A stretch of DNA of 64,000 nucleotides from Emydura subglobosa (GCA_007922225.1 ML679962.1:35447563-35511562); one strand, 5' to 3'. Counted from the first letter of the stretch, positions 49,500-63,354 are shown. Made by a program: numbers and translations. Notes: generated by a model from the letters alone, not told the origin.

Positions 49500-50850
49500 A
49501 ACTTTGCAGCGTGCCTGGAAGGTTAAAGAACCGGGGCTCTGGGAGAAGGAAGCATATTGAGGGTCATGGAGACATGGGAATCGCCCAGCCAGCAGCTGCC
49601 CCTCACAGCTAGAGCATCTCTGCTGATCTCAGCTGCAGCTGTGGGGCCTGCGTAGAGACAGTACCCGGCCCCAAACCAGTCTAGGATGTATAAGACCAGC
49701 CCCTTGAACTCTCCCCAAAAAGGTGACAGGAGCAGCGCAGTTCTCGCAGGCAGCCCACCCACACCCCTTCTGCAAGTCCATCAAACGCTGGGTGCGTCCT
49801 TCTTCTGCTCCAGCCGGTTTGGACGTGATGGAAACACCGAGATGAGCACCATCAGTCCATTGAACTCACTGCTAGCCAGGGGTCCTCACGGACTCTCCCA
49901 ATGACCTTGAGCAGGAGAAGGAGGGACAAAACCAACCTCTGCAGTGTCCTACATGGACATCCAGGTGGAGGAACAATGGCCCCAAACTCCCCTGTGGTCA
50001 TTCCCAGAAAGGGCTCAACGGACCCACTCAAGAGTAACTTACCCATCCCAACACAACCTCATGGTCAGCTGCCTCAAAGGAGGCTGACCGATCCGACAGA
50101 ACCAGCCTGGACGCCTTCCCTAGTCTCATCCATGGCTAGGAGGAGATCATCCACCGCAACAGCCGGTGCAGTTCCTACCCCAAACCGCCGTCTAAACCCA
50201 CGTAGCCAGGATGGTTCTGAAAACTGCCAGAGGTGACTTACCACCGTCTTCTCAGTGACTTGGCCCTAAAACGATGGAAGTCAGACAGGTCAACGATGGG
50301 CAAAACAGACACTGCCAAGTGATGGTTCCTGAACCGGGGCCGTACAAGAGCTACCATACAGACAGTGGGCACCCAGTCCCAACCCCAGGGGAAGGCAGTG
50401 AGAAAACCCGCCAAAAGAGAAGCCAGTACCTCCTCTCTGGCCTTCCCCAGCCAAGAGAACACATACCCAACTCCAGAGGTCGTGGCACAAAACATCCCTA
50501 GCGCTTCTGGAACCTCACGAACTAGACTGACTGGGCCACAAGCCCAGACGTACTAGCCTGGCCCTGTCATGGAGACAGCACAATGGTGGTGTCACCATCT
50601 GCTGTCTCCACGGAAGAAGCCAGATCAATCCAGAGCGGAGTGATTTTACCCAAAGTATCATGAAAACTCTTCCCGAGACTTAGGACCGGACTCCGTAACA
50701 GACCACGGGCAGCACAGATTCACCAGGCAAAAACCACCCAGTCCCAGTCCCGCTTTTTCAGACCACTTCCAGCACTGGGAAGAGGAGAGGGTAAAGACAT
50801 AAGCCCAAAGGAAAAGAAAGGGAAACCGAAGGGGGCTGGGCTGTGACTAG
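49500..50850. other. Unassigned, moderately GC-rich region with broken open frames
   Basis: Three + strand open frames (49,686-49,904; 49,901-50,236; 50,274-50,501) follow one another in different frames, with low A+T content. They look like a decayed coding or repeat-derived sequence, for example NSPVVIPRKGSTDPLKSNLP. I do not recognise a family. A 41 nt hairpin lies at 50,570-50,610. Confidence 0.35.
50570..50610. repeat. Bulged hairpin
   Basis: TGGAGACAGCA (50,570-50,580) pairs with TGCTGTCTCCA (50,600-50,610). Inside, ATGGTG (50,583-50,588) pairs with CACCAT (50,593-50,598) around a 4-base loop. Confidence 0.85.
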
Positions 50851-52869
50851 AATGAAGGATGGAATGGGCCAGCGGGATACTGGAAGTAAAGGGAATGGAA
50901 AGAGGAAAAACGGCAAAATTTAAAGAGGGGGAACTGTACGCGTCTATCCATCACTCTTACTCCACTGGAATATTTTCAGGCCTCTTCCCCTCAGCCAGGG
51001 GAGAGAGTCCCATATTATTTCCATGCCACCACCTGCTCTGCTCCCCACCCCCTTCCAAGCATGCTTTCCGCTCAGCACCCATTCGCTCCACCTGTCGTGG
51101 ACATAGCAAACCCTTTACTGGCTGCTGATAGCTGACTGACACAGAAAGCCGGTGGCGGGGGCTATAAATTAGGAGCTGCTTTGTGCTTCCAAGTTTTTGT
51201 TCAACCCCTCTTTTCTATTTTGGGCTTTGAGAAGAGAACCAAAGCCAGCAAAGCTTCCTGCCAAATAAAGTAGAGCATGTATGGGGTGGAGGGAAGCACT
51301 GATGCAAACCACCCCCTGAACCAAGATTTTTATAAGCATGTCTGCCTGCTGTATAATGCTTTCCCTTTGGTGGATCTACACAATTCATCTTCTCCCTAGA
51401 AGAGTTTTGAGCCATGCAGATTTCCCCCATTCTGCCTCACCTCTGTCATGGAGAGACCTGCTCTAGGGATGAGAAGGTAGCTCTGTCTCCAGGCCCATCC
51501 AGTCCTTGGTGTCTACAAAGTAAAGGACGCAACCATTTCTAGATTTCTAAAATCCATGTTGGTTTTACCACTCTGGGACCAACAGAGCTCAACAGAGAGC
51601 TATCGTAGGTAGAACAGGCATTGCTACCTATAGTCAAGGTGGCCTGACATGTCTGTTGAGAAGACCCTATTTTCAGTTACTTAGCATTTTGCCCAACTTT
51701 AATCATTTGGGCTGAAATTCCCCCTGGGTGTCTCCCTCAGACTGAATAATTTTTTTGGAAAATGCCAGCAAAAACAGTCCAGTCATTTCTCAGGCCGAGG
51801 TCAGGGGAAAACACGTCGTTTTCCCAACGTTCAATTGTTTTCCAACCACTTCATTGAGATGCTCTAGCGTCCCCGGGCTTTGGAGCAGAGGCTTGAAATT
51901 TGGCAGCGGGGTCCACCTGGTGTCAGGGATACGCCTCTTGCTGTCCCCACAAAGAAACGTCCAAATCCGGCCAGTTTCTGAGCCTCTAAAAAGTCAGCAC
52001 ACACGTGCTCAGTAGAGGGTTGGTTGAGCTTTTCCGCTACCTTCGCTAAAGATTTCATCTGCCCTGAGCACAATGTCCTCTGCTGGAACGTAGGCAGGGA
52101 GGGAGGAGGCAGCCACGCTGGAGCGCACCACGATGGAGATTTCAGCTCACGGGATAAGAAGCTGAGGAGGGCTGTGGACTGGGCCTGGGATGAGGAGTCA
52201 AGGAGGTCTGTGGGGGAGACTGGGATGAGCAGGGGTCCCACAGCTAGCAGCCTCCTTAACTACACAACCCTGAGCATTCCCTGAGAACCCATCCATCCTC
52301 AGTGAGGGTGGGGTCCTGGGGAAAAGAGAGCACGTGCCGATGTAATTAAAGACAGCTGTATCAAGATGCACACCCACAAGGGGGCTGCATTCAGATTGCA
52401 CAGGCCACCGTACTGCCAGCGTTTGCTAACATCTGAGGGCTGGACTTTGCACCTTTGTCAGTGCTCTTTGAGCGCAGTTTTTTCTCGGTAATTGTCATAT
52501 AAAGTGAGCGAGGGCACTACACGCCGTTCTGCTCGGTAACATTGGTCTGCTGCACGGCACAGATCTATTGCACTGCTCTGAGTCACAGCACTGATCTGAG
52601 AGCGGCAGGCTGGAAAAGGCACCATGTTCTCACTTGACATCATTCTCTATCATTCTTGTCTCATAGATCTACGTTGATTTCAAAACTGTATCATATCCCT
52701 GGTGCATCTGTGAAGTGCAGCATATGCCTCCCCTTGCTTCTGACACAGCCCCACACAGACACACCCCCTGTACTTAATTATACTTATTACTGTACAGTTA
52801 CAACTTACAAAATGACTTTCACATACGGGGCTGAATCCTGAGGACTTACGTGAATAATCAATAGGCAAG

Positions 52870-52970
52870 GACCATCTTTGTGTTCTGTGTATGTATAGTA
52901 GCTAGCACACTGGGGCTCTGGGCTACCACCAAGGGTGCTACCGCCATACAAATAATAAAGCATTATTATT
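52870..52970 (+). repeat. Old amniote SINE-like tail
   Basis: TTTGTGTTCTGTGTATGTAT, then AGTAGCTAGCACACTGGGGC and GTGCTACCGCCATACAAATAATAA, matches the common 'tgtacagcgcctagcacaatggggc...gctaccgtaatacaaataata' repeat end. Confidence 0.65.
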
Positions 52971-54054
52971 CAGACCTGGCATAAGTAGGTCCCATGCCAT
53001 TGTGTTTAGTGGAGTACTGCCAGCCTGGAGCTGGCCCCCTGGAACAAGCGAGACGAGGACAGCTATATTTTCAGTTGTTAGGTAGCCGCGGTGACTGCAA
53101 ATTATGTGTCCACATTAAAAATGACCAGCCCCAAAGCCTCACAATACATATCCCTGTGCCTGTCTTCGCTCCGACAGTCAAAAGGGATCAGCCTGCAGGG
53201 CTGACGGTGTATTTTTGGTTGCCCTACATAATTCTCAGCACGTATGTCCTGCATTCTTTACAGGAAAAAACGTCGCTGCAAAATACACCTGAGTGGGACC
53301 CAGTTGGAGGGATTAGACTCAAAGGTCACTCCCTGGATTGGTATGGCCGCTTTTATTTCTAACTTTAGAGAAGTTTGTTTTGAAAGAAACTAGGAGGTCT
53401 CCTTTCTTCACTATAAAGGCCAGCCTAATATTTAGAAACCACTTGAAGAAGTGCACTAATCCCTTTGTCACCCAGCCAGCGCAGGGGCTTAATTTCCATG
53501 GTGTTCTGAGGGTAACTCAGTGCATACAGAGCAAGATCAAATATCAATTCCCACCGGACTTGTTGCTGTCCAAATAGAGCACTGAGTGATTTACCTATCA
53601 AACATAACTACCTGTGTTTATTTCCACTGGCGTTAGAGCAACCTCGAGTGTTGTGTACTTCATTTTCATGAATAACTCTATTACTACCTGAAATAATTCT
53701 CCAGGCTGTTTAATGCTAACCATGCTGAAGTAAGAGAGTGGTGCTTGTTAAGATGTTTAGCTGAGATAATTCAGTCTTTTGTTATCTACTTGGAAGTGAT
53801 AACAACTGTATTATTTAGCAACTGTATGTGAGTGTCCCACAAAAGCTTACTCAAGTCAACAAAATAGGATTTTCTACCACAGATTACTGTGCACAGAACC
53901 CTGTACCAGGAAAAGTAACCCAGGAGGCCTACAAAAATCTTGACAACGGTTAGGCCACTGATGCACTGAGACCACTGTATTATGCGGAGCAATATTGTCT
54001 CATGGTTTCCTTGCACACCCCATCTGTCAGGATCCAGCTGTGGTCACATCATAT

Positions 54055-54175
54055 ACTTAGATTATAATCTCCCTGACGCAGGGACCATATTCTTGTTCTG
54101 TGTGTACAGCGCCTACGACAATGAGGCCCTGGCCCCTGCCAGGTGTCACAGGCATACAAAACAATAAACAATCAG
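54055..54175 (+). repeat. Second copy of the same SINE-like tail
   Basis: TTATAATCTCCCTGACGCAG, then TTCTGTGTGTACAGCGCCTA and CATACAAAACAATAAACAAT, is the same family as 52,870-52,970 and more complete on the left side. Confidence 0.7.
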
Positions 54176-55362
54176 ACATTCAGCCTGGCGAAGCGTCCTT
54201 TAGGCTGGTGCGGGTCTGAGCCAGTGGTTCCCAAGTCGTGCTCTGCGTCCACGGAGAACTGATCACCTGCTGCTGGCTCTTTGCCAAGCTGCTATTAAAG
54301 ATGCTAAATGTACATGAATGTTTCCCTGGCATCACTCCACCATGTGAGCAAGTACCGGCCCGGCCCCGGGAGAGGACCTGCCCTGCCGCAGCCTGAGTGG
54401 GCAGGGATGTGGCCGATGAGTCCCGCTCTCCCTTGCAAGATGTGGGCCACGCAATGAAAAAGCTGGAGCGCCACAGCCTCTGGCAAACACTCGAGCCAGT
54501 GCTGGCTGGCTCCACGGTTGTGCACGTACTCCAGGAAGCGAAGTGTCCTTTCCGTAACAGAATTGTTCTTCTTTTCCATTTAATACCCGCAGAAAATCAC
54601 CTCACAAAACAAGCTGCCAGTGCCTGAGCCCACCCCTGTGTGGTCAGCAATAGCACCACATGTGGCCAGGTGGGCTCTGCCGCCCAGCCGGAGCTGGGAG
54701 GGCTCTGGACCCAATGAAGGATGATCCTTTGGAGAAAGGCAGCAAAGGCGAGACATCTGGTGGGTTAGAAGCCTCATTTCCTGGCTCATTTAGTTCAGAA
54801 GAGGAACAGAGTTTAAAAATAACCTGCTTTTGTTTGTCTTATGATTGCGTGACAAGGAGTATGACTGCTTTGAAACGTTTTCATGCACAATCACAGGGGA
54901 GACCATATCGCAAAAGCCTACAATCAATCACTTTGTTTTTATGAAGCGTGCTTGCAGTAGAAAGTCCTGAACAGCTGGGCTGCTTGCCAGAGGCAGAGAC
55001 CTTTAGAAAGGTCTCATAGTCCGGCTACATACCGTTTTTCCTAGGGATGATCAAGCCTTCCTATCATCTCATGCCAGCTCAGATCCCCTTGACAACTCTT
55101 CCCTTTTATGGTGGTTTATATATATGCTCATCTGCTTTTAGACCCCTGTGCTTATTAGTTAAAAACCAAACATATAACATAGGCACGTGGGCATTCGGCT
55201 GGATAGGACATATGCACTGGAATCAGAAACGCAATCTTCACCGTGGTGTGATACCTGGTGATTGTTAGCTACCGCTGGTGAAGAGTCCCAGACCGACAGC
55301 TGTTCTTTTACTTTCAGACCCTCGCTACTGTAACCTTCCCAAAGGTCGTGTCCCAGACTGTA

Positions 55363-55487
55363 GTGTGACCAGACGTCCTGATTTTATAAGGATGGTCCCG
55401 ATATTCAAGGCTTTGTCTTATATAGGTGCCCATTACCTCCCACTCTCTGTCCCGAGGTTTCACACTTGCTATCTGGCCAGCCTACCC
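55363..55487. mobile_element. Short MITE-like dispersed repeat
   Basis: GTGTGACCAGACGTCCTGAT, then AAGGATGGTCCCGATATTCA and CACACTTGCTATCTGGCCAG, matches a dispersed turtle repeat (gtgaccagatgtcccgatttt...ttgctatctggtcacc). The ends are weakly inverted (TGACCAGA / TCTGGCCA). Confidence 0.65.
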
Positions 55488-56875
55488 AGGTGGCATGTCT
55501 GGTTGCGTAATTATTTCTCTAGCACACAGAAGACATATTTGCCCTTTCCTGATGTAATAAAAGCAAATGCAGAAGCAAAATAATAACGAAGTTAGGTAAG
55601 TGAAGCTAAACGTACGTGTGGGTCAGGAAAATAGTTTGGCTTGATTCATGCTTTATGAAGTGATCTAACGAGACATCTTGCGTATGGTTTGCCCAGGGGT
55701 GCAAGGCAATGTCATGTGAGGGAAGATGAGGCAGTTTAAATCTCCAATAAAGGTATTAAAATGCACGTGTACTTTTAGTAGAAATAAAAGGTTACATTTT
55801 CAAAAGCACCAAAGTGATTTAGGAGCCATTTTCCAAATGTACGTTCCTAGGAGCCGACCTTTTATTAAGATTTAGGCGTCTAAGCCCGTGACCGTTTTTT
55901 AAATGAGGATTTAGATGGCTGCCGCGCTGAAGTGCTTGTGGAAATTGTACCTACTTTGCGTTTGATAAATCATGACAGATGGCACAGCTCCACGGGGAGC
56001 CAGAGTTTTTTACCGTGCTTAATTTAATTTGCCCCACAAAATTCTAGCATGACCCTCATCTGCATTACACAACGAGAGAATTATTTTGCCTTCTTTATAG
56101 CTAAAAACGTTAACACAACAAACCAACAATTCCCATCTTTGACTCCAAGTGCTGACAAATGCCTTCACCACACTCCGGCCCCAAGTAGAAATTTTAGCTT
56201 AAATTTCACTTTAGAGCATTTTTTTTCCCCAAAACATTTCTTTCTTCGTCTTTCTATTAAAAAAAAACCTTCCAGCTCCAACCGAAAGCTACTGGCCACG
56301 CTCTGCCCACCACAGAAAAACGACCAGTCCCAGGAAACCCACAGATGTGCCTACATCCAGCGTGAGACTGTCAGCGTCACCTTGGAAGGAGATGAAGCGA
56401 AGTTTGCAACTCCCCTGGCTCCAGCCCCTCCCCGCCTAGCCCCCAAAATGCAAATCCCAGCAGTCAGAGGAGGACAACACTTGGGGCCAACGGTGAAGAG
56501 AAATCTGTCCCTTTATGTGCCCTGGGGAAGCGCACCTAACACCGCTCCCGGGACCTGGGTCTTCTGTCTCTACCCAGGCCAGGCTCAGTTTCAAGAGGAG
56601 AAGCACGTAACAGGATTTCAAGGCCAGCGCTCAGCTCTGAGTTGTCAACGGTCACGGACTCCCCCATTCGGTGCATGACGCCACAGAAAAGCTAAAGCAG
56701 CGAACTGCTCAGTCACCCGGACGCCGCCCTAAGCACAGGCAAGCGAGGCAGCTCTCTCGGTCAGCAGATTTGTGGCAAGCTGGAGTGTGATCTATCCTGT
56801 GCTACCCTGTCCGTCTGCACCCTGCACGCATTCATCGTTCCTTCATGCGCTTTGATCTAGTTCTCTCGTTGTCCT

Positions 56876-57015
56876 GCCCCATCTTCCTCCCCGTTTTCCT
56901 AGCCACCCATCTTTCCCCCACGTCCTAGTCCCCCCGCCCCATCTGTCCCCCGCTGTGTCCTGAACCCCACCCCATCTGTCCCCTTTCTCCTGGTTTCCCT
57001 TCCAAGTCCTGGCCC
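56876..57015 (-). repeat. C-rich imperfect tandem tract
   Basis: Pyrimidine-rich sequence with repeated CCCCATCTGTCCCC-type words (near 56,938 and 56,970) and related CCCCATCTTCC and CCCCATCCCATG. The G-rich strand is the - strand. The open frame on that strand (57,079-56,843) is an artefact of this composition. Confidence 0.7.
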
Positions 57016-59145
57016 CCATCCCATGTCCAGTTTTCAGTCCCTCTATGTTATCCCCCATTGTTCCAACCATATGTGGCATGCCAGCCTCATGTCAGGGACC
57101 CCCCCCCTGCTAAGGTGGCTTTCAAATTGACACCCAAAGGGGTTTGCTTCGGATGGGGGGGCAGAGCCCACCTGGGGAGGCGGGGGCAGATGGAGTCCCA
57201 TGCTGCGAGTCCCAGCACACGGTGCTAAGGGGGTATCTCCCCCAGGCTGGGCTGGGCAGGGCTGCTGGCTCCTCAGGGGAGGATGCCAGTGGGCGGGTCC
57301 TCCGGGGAAGCCTGTTTATGGAGGAAGACGCTGCTCTGTCCGCCACTCTGGCACCCCAAAAAGGGAACTGACCCGGGTGGGGGGATGCCCACGGTGTGGT
57401 AGGGGGCCAGCACACGGAGGTGCGGCCTATGGAAGAGATTGTCTCGAGCAGCCTCTGTAATCACCTACTGCTGCAGGCAGGACCCTGTGAATTTTAAGAG
57501 GAGACAGGGGGAAGGGAAATCACCCCCCCCCCCCTTTTAATGACACTAGTTAATTTTATACAGCGCATCACATGCCCGCGCATTATTCTCATTACCTGCT
57601 GCTTGTGCAGCGCCCTAAATCCACACGGGGCTTCCTCAGAGCTGGCGTGCACGCTCCACGCCAAGACACAGGGCAAGGGTTCAGGCACCACCGGCAGGGA
57701 GAGGTTTCTGGAGAAGAGACAAGGCAGGAACGGTGGAAATTACAATCCATGATCCCTGAGCCAGCAAAGCACCGCAGCACATGCGTGACATTACACACGG
57801 GAGTGATCCCTCCCAGGCAAAGGAGACGACGCATGTGCTTCCAGTTAAATCCATGCTCCCGGGCTGGATCAGGGCCGAAAGTGGCAACATGAAAGTAACC
57901 AGGGTGGCAGGGGAGTCAATTCAGGGACAAAGAGCAGGCACCGACTGGGAATAACACGACCGCATTAAACACAACCACCGCTGGCTCTCGCACTGCTATT
58001 CAAATCCAGGGCTAGCTGTGTGTGACAAAACAGCAGGCCAGAGCCAGAGGACACAGGCAGAAAGCTCAAATAGACGTGAAATAAATGACCTAACTTAAAA
58101 AAATAAAGAAGATGCTCCCACCCTATTGAAGGAGAGCTCGGAATAGCTAGTTGTTCCGTGAAAGCCTCACACAAAACCACAGGGAACAGGAGTGAGATTT
58201 CAGACAATCCCCAAATATATCTTATTCACCACTGGCAAGACATTGCACTGGCCCCATTACCCTCGCTGTATTAAAATACACCTGTTGGGTCAGACTGCAC
58301 TTTCAGAGTAAAGTCTGGAGTCACTGGAGTGAACCTGGATTTACACCAGTGATAAGAGAGGGCTGAATTTGTCCCACTTGACTTTGTGTTCTGACAAAGA
58401 CAGTGGAACTTTTCGCTCATCGGAGTGAGCCAAACGAGCATGGCTGCAGCAGGTTTGCATGTCTCGATGTACAGCCTCTGAAATGCTGGGCAGAAGAAGG
58501 GCTTACAAAAATAGGCTCCTGCAGGGAGAAACAAGCCAAGGGAGATGTTCCAAGCCAACTGGACTGTGTGTCTGATTTCCAGAGACTAAAGGCAGGACCC
58601 ATGCTGATCCAGGCTAAAGACGAAAAGAGGGGGTACATGAGAGCAAATTTACAAAAAAATAAATAAAACTAAGCAAATCATTGCCTCATTCCCCAAACAA
58701 CAGCCAAGCATGAGGGATAAAATGCTGCTACGTGTTTCATTAGCTACCTGATAATTCCATTAAAACCAATGCCCCCAAATCATTCTGTGCTCCCTGCCAG
58801 GACACTAGCTGCAAATTAGACTAACACCAGACCCAAAAATGCTGCAGGAACTCATGAAAACACACACAGAGGGCTGTCATTTTACTGCTTCTTTGAAAGA
58901 AAATATCTCCCGAAACGTATCTCAGCTCAGCAGATAGAAAAGGGGGATACACACAGGTTAGCAAATATTTTTGTTTACAATGATATCATTCATCATGATC
59001 CTTGCAGTAAAATAATCTGCGAACCTTTATAATGCAGGATACTGACAGATTTCACGCTTACGTTCACTTCACGTAACTCTTTCACTGCACATGTGATGAT
59101 CACTGATGAGGCTTCTGGGCACAGAACTGCATCGTGGAGTTCCAC

Positions 59146-59225
59146 CGCTAACCAGTGGGTTATTGTACTGGGTTACGGTGCTCATCGCTAACCAGTGGGT
59201 TATTGTACTGGGTTACAGCGCTCAT
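59146..59225 (+). repeat. 40 bp tandem duplication
   Basis: CGCTAACCAGTGGGTTATTG then TACTGGGTTACGGTGCTCAT (59,146-59,185) repeats at 59,186-59,225 with two mismatches. It is a simple two-copy tandem, probably recent. Confidence 0.93.
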
Positions 59226-60785
59226 TTTACCAAATGCTCCTTTGCAGAAGGCTACCAGCTGGAGGAATTCCAGGCTCTGAGCATAATGACGTTTATGAAC
59301 TGTAATAAAAGACTGGCATGTCCAAAAAGCGTAGCTGAAACCACACTTTTTTTTTTAATAGACGCCTCTTTGCCCCCATGCTGCTGCTGAGAGACTTTGC
59401 ATGACTTTTCTTTTAAAGAGTTTTCTTTACCCAAAGAAGTCGTTTTATTTACACACAGGGAGTGTACATTCCTCAACATCTGCTTTAAGCGCCCAGCTCT
59501 TGTCCACAGCTGCACCCATGACGATTGCCGCATGTTTCGTATCACTGGGGAACTTTGTTTCCAGGAGGCCGGAGGAATGCACTAATGAGCCTGCTGATAG
59601 ATGTCCCCATCAAGCAGACCGCAGGCTAAGGGCGCGGTGAATTAGCACAGCGTAATTCACCGGCAGTGAGCACCTCTGGGCTCTTTGCGACGGAGCGTAC
59701 AGCATGCAGCAGCAGCACACCTGGGAGCGGGGTGCCAGAACCAAGTGAGGAGAGTGACAAGGGCACTGAGCACTCCTCCAGCATCTGCTCATCCTCCCCC
59801 TCCCTGCCAGCGTGACCTCAGAGAACACCTGAGCCCCCTCTAGCTTTCTCCCCACACCACTCCAATGGGGAGGGATGAGCAGTTCCTCCTCCCCCCCCCC
59901 CCCCCAGCAGAAAGACCCTCTCTCTCTGTCTGCTGTGCAGAGCTGGGGAGCAGAAGGCAGGACACAAGTGCACTGAAGCCGCACATGCTCTCTCTTTCCC
60001 CTCTCTGCTGCAGGTGCTAGTGACACCTAGCGTTGTCTGCAGGCCTGCTCCCAGGAGCTATCCGATGTGAACTGGCATCTGCCCTAGCCAGCGGCCTGCT
60101 CTGCAGCCCTTCATGCTGGTTCCTTGCTCTGGATGGCGGCCCAGGGGCTCAGCTGGGCCTTTTAAATCTGTTAAGTTTGTGCATTGCTTATCATGCATGC
60201 AACCTGCGACATCGGTGACTGTCTCCTAGGACAATCTGTTTTCCCAGGAGCAGGATGACAGCGACTTTGGGAACCACAGCTCAGCCTCTCGCTCAGGATT
60301 TGAGGTGAGGCCCTGCCCAGCCCAGGCCGAGCAGGGATGGCAAACCCTCGTCCGCCCCCTAAGGTTCTCTGACAGGGCGGGAAGGATGCTGATTCTGACT
60401 CCCACTGCACATGCAGCCAGGGAAGGGCACTTTTGAAACTGCTCCTCAGTCCTTCACTGCTGGATGGTTCGGTGACGGGCAGATGCCTTCCCCTCGCCCG
60501 GCCCTGCTGGAGCGCTGCTCCCTCCTAGGATGTGCGCTGTGGATATATAGCGATTTAAATCCCCATTTTTCTAAGAGGGCAGGGCTCCAAGCACCCCAAG
60601 GCAGTGCCTCTGCTACTCACGGGCCTGTTCCTCTTTCCACAAGCATGGGCTGGTTCCGATGAGTTTACCGGTCAAGTCTATCTGCCTCCATACTTCTGCG
60701 CGAGCAGCGAGGCGGACGCTACCTATGGATGAGTGTCAGGGGAGGACCCTACGCTCTACCAGGACTGGTTATGGGTGTCTGAGTT

Positions 60786-61029
60786 CGGAGTGGGGCTTGT
60801 CTACACTTCCGGCACCACAGCTGTGCTGCTGTAACACTTCATGAAGATGCTACCTATGCCGACGGCAGAACGTCTCCCATCGGCACAGGTTCTACCCCTC
60901 CCCCAGAGGTGGCAGCTGTGTCGACAGGAGAAGCCCTCCCGTGAACAGAGCACTGTCTACACTGGGCGTTTGGTCGGTATCCCTGCGTCACTCAGGGATG
61001 TGTCACTAAGTTTGTAGGCAGACCAAGCC
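60786..61029. mobile_element. Non-autonomous DNA transposon, truncated
   Basis: GGGGCTTGTCTACACTTCCG, then CATGAAGATGCTACCTATGC, CGACGGCAGAACGTCTCCCA and TGTCGACAGGAGAAGCCCTC, matches a common sauropsid element with GTCTACACT ends. The right end (GTAGGCAGACCAAGCCTC) is degraded. Confidence 0.7.
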
Positions 61030-62879
61030 TCAGACTGGAGAAGTCACCTGGGGAGAGAGCAAGAATCAAGGGCTAATGCAAGCTTTGAACCAGATATTCC
61101 CCTTTGTGCCCCACCTACCAACGGGGAGAGGGAGCGAATAGCAGGAGTGACAGTGCTGGAGATACAGGCGGCCATGTGTAAGCACCCTTCACTCCCCTTT
61201 CCCAATTCCCCGCCACACGCACACAGCTTTCAGACGCACTCATGAACATGGGCACCATGTAGCCAGCTGTCCCTCTGCCCCCATAACGAACCTGTATAAA
61301 TGCCACAGGGTGGGAAGGGCATGCTGGGCAGCAGTGGCAAGGCAGTTTGTCTAAGGCACGTGGAGAGAGGGGAAGACAGAGCGTGCTATGGAAGGGAGAA
61401 GGGAAGAAAGCTAGCTAACCATAACAAGACGTGCACCTAACCTCAGTTCAAACCATCTGAGCCTGGTTTTTCCCAGTCAATGGAAGCTGGGCACCTCCCT
61501 CCCAGCCTTTGCTTGTATCATTGCCTGCTTACAATGAGAACTCCTTGGGGGCAGGCACTGAGCAACAACCCTGACTCTACTCTGCGGCTCTCACTACAAA
61601 GCCAAAGTGAGCTAGCAAAATGGTTGGCATAGCTCTCCGAACGGCTGGCTATCATCGCGTCTTGCTGCTGGCAGGCCCCTGGTCTGCCTGTCATCCAGCT
61701 GCACTAACTCAAACCCACTGCATTGTTAGAGGGTTGAGCTCATCGCCTATTTCAGGTTTCAATCAGCAGTTGGCCATCGCCCTGGTTACCAGAATAAATG
61801 ACTCATGGGTTTATAATAGATACATTAGTTGTTTGTCTCAATGTCTAAAAAATACACAGAACGTTTCACTCCATGACAGCACTGACCTGGCCTAATAAAC
61901 TGCATAATTTAAGATGGGATTTAGAGTCATTTCTATGGAGATGGGACATAATTGTATTGCAGATCTAAGGCAAGCCTGAGTTTAAGCATGCGGCACAACA
62001 CGACCTAGGTGACATGCCGCAGCTGAGAAGCAGGTGCAAGACGTGGTTTTAGTTTATACATGCCACAGAATCCATACTGCAACGCTCCCTCATCCCAGAC
62101 AAACAGAACTGGGCAAGAGAGAGAACCTCTTCTCGTAAGTTTCATGGTATTTGAATAAGCAGCATTTTCACTCATACAGCACTGTGTTGTAGATGTAGCC
62201 AGCTGTGAAACTGGAGGTTTGGCCACTCAGGAGCAGATGTTAGAGCTTTTGGACATAGGGAGCAGGTTGGAGTTGTTCCCATTAGCGGGATGTTCCTGCT
62301 GAAGTTAAGTGTTGGCATTTCCATCGTAGTCTTTAGGTTTCAGAGTTAACACCATGTTGCGATGAATGTGGCTGTTCACTGATAATGATTCCGATTCAGG
62401 ATAACAGCATCCCTGCATTGCTTTACCTTCACTTCTTATTTCAAGGTTACTGTAACAGCTATTGTCTGTTGCTTTGTCTAGATTTGTGGGAGACTCTTGA
62501 GCCTGCTTTTCCTGACCCCTTACACCAATTTAAATCATGAATAACTCCATAGTGGTCACTGGGATTACACCAATATAAAACCAGCATGCTGGCAGGGCTG
62601 CGAATTAGAATCCCAGTCTCCTGACTCCTAGGCCTGGACCCAATTCAGCAGGTACTTAAGCATGTATTTAAGCACATCAGTGGGACTTAAGCAGATGCCA
62701 AGTGCTTTTTTGATACAGGACCGTAGGTAGAGGAAACAACACCTTTTCTTTGATTTCAAAAGATAAGAATGGTCTCTCCGTTCAGAAATGCACACTGGAG
62801 AGCAGTCATTCTGCAGGATCTTTTAGAATTTTAGACATCTGGAGAGAGCTGGTCAAGAAGTGTTTTTCTTTCCTGCAAA

Positions 62880-63215
62880 TATTTGGATGAACATTTTTTT
62901 TTTTAAATTTATCGGAAATTCTCTATAAAACTTCTCAGGTTTTGGTTTGAAAACTGAGTGCTTTTGTGGTTCCCGAAAGCCTAAAAACTTGGGCCAGTTG
63001 GGAAACATTTTTTGGTTTTACTGAAGTTGTTTGTCTGACCAAAGATTTTAAATTTGCCAAAAACTGAAAATTTTTTTTTGGTGAAAAACCTGAAACATTT
63101 TTTTATTGACAATGGACATTTCCCACAGAAACTTCCTTTTGCTGAAAATCCCATTTTTGTTGAAAAAATACTTTAAATTAGAAATTTCAACCAATTCTTC
63201 TGGGACAGGCAAAAT
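62880..63215. repeat. A/T-rich low-complexity repeat
   Basis: Alternating T-runs and A-runs with words such as GGTGAAAAACCTGAAACATT and TTGCTGAAAATCCCATTTTTG end near AATTTCAACCAATTCTTC. A similar short tract ends TTAATCAGCTCTAATTTTGA at 14,575-14,650. It is probably the same dispersed AT-rich repeat type. Confidence 0.5.
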
Positions 63216-63354
63216 GGACACTTTTCTTTTGAGTCCATTTTGAATGCCTTGTGTCGGAGACTATAACAGATGCTACACTGGAGCAAATCTATTAATTCCA
63301 CACACACTTCCCAGTGATGTTATCACTGATGTACACTGGTAAATGAAAGGAAAG

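Noticed and set aside
56049..56678. Longest single open frame (209 codons, + strand)
   Set aside because: No domain, no splice or promoter context, and mixed composition; it looks like chance in moderately GC-rich DNA.
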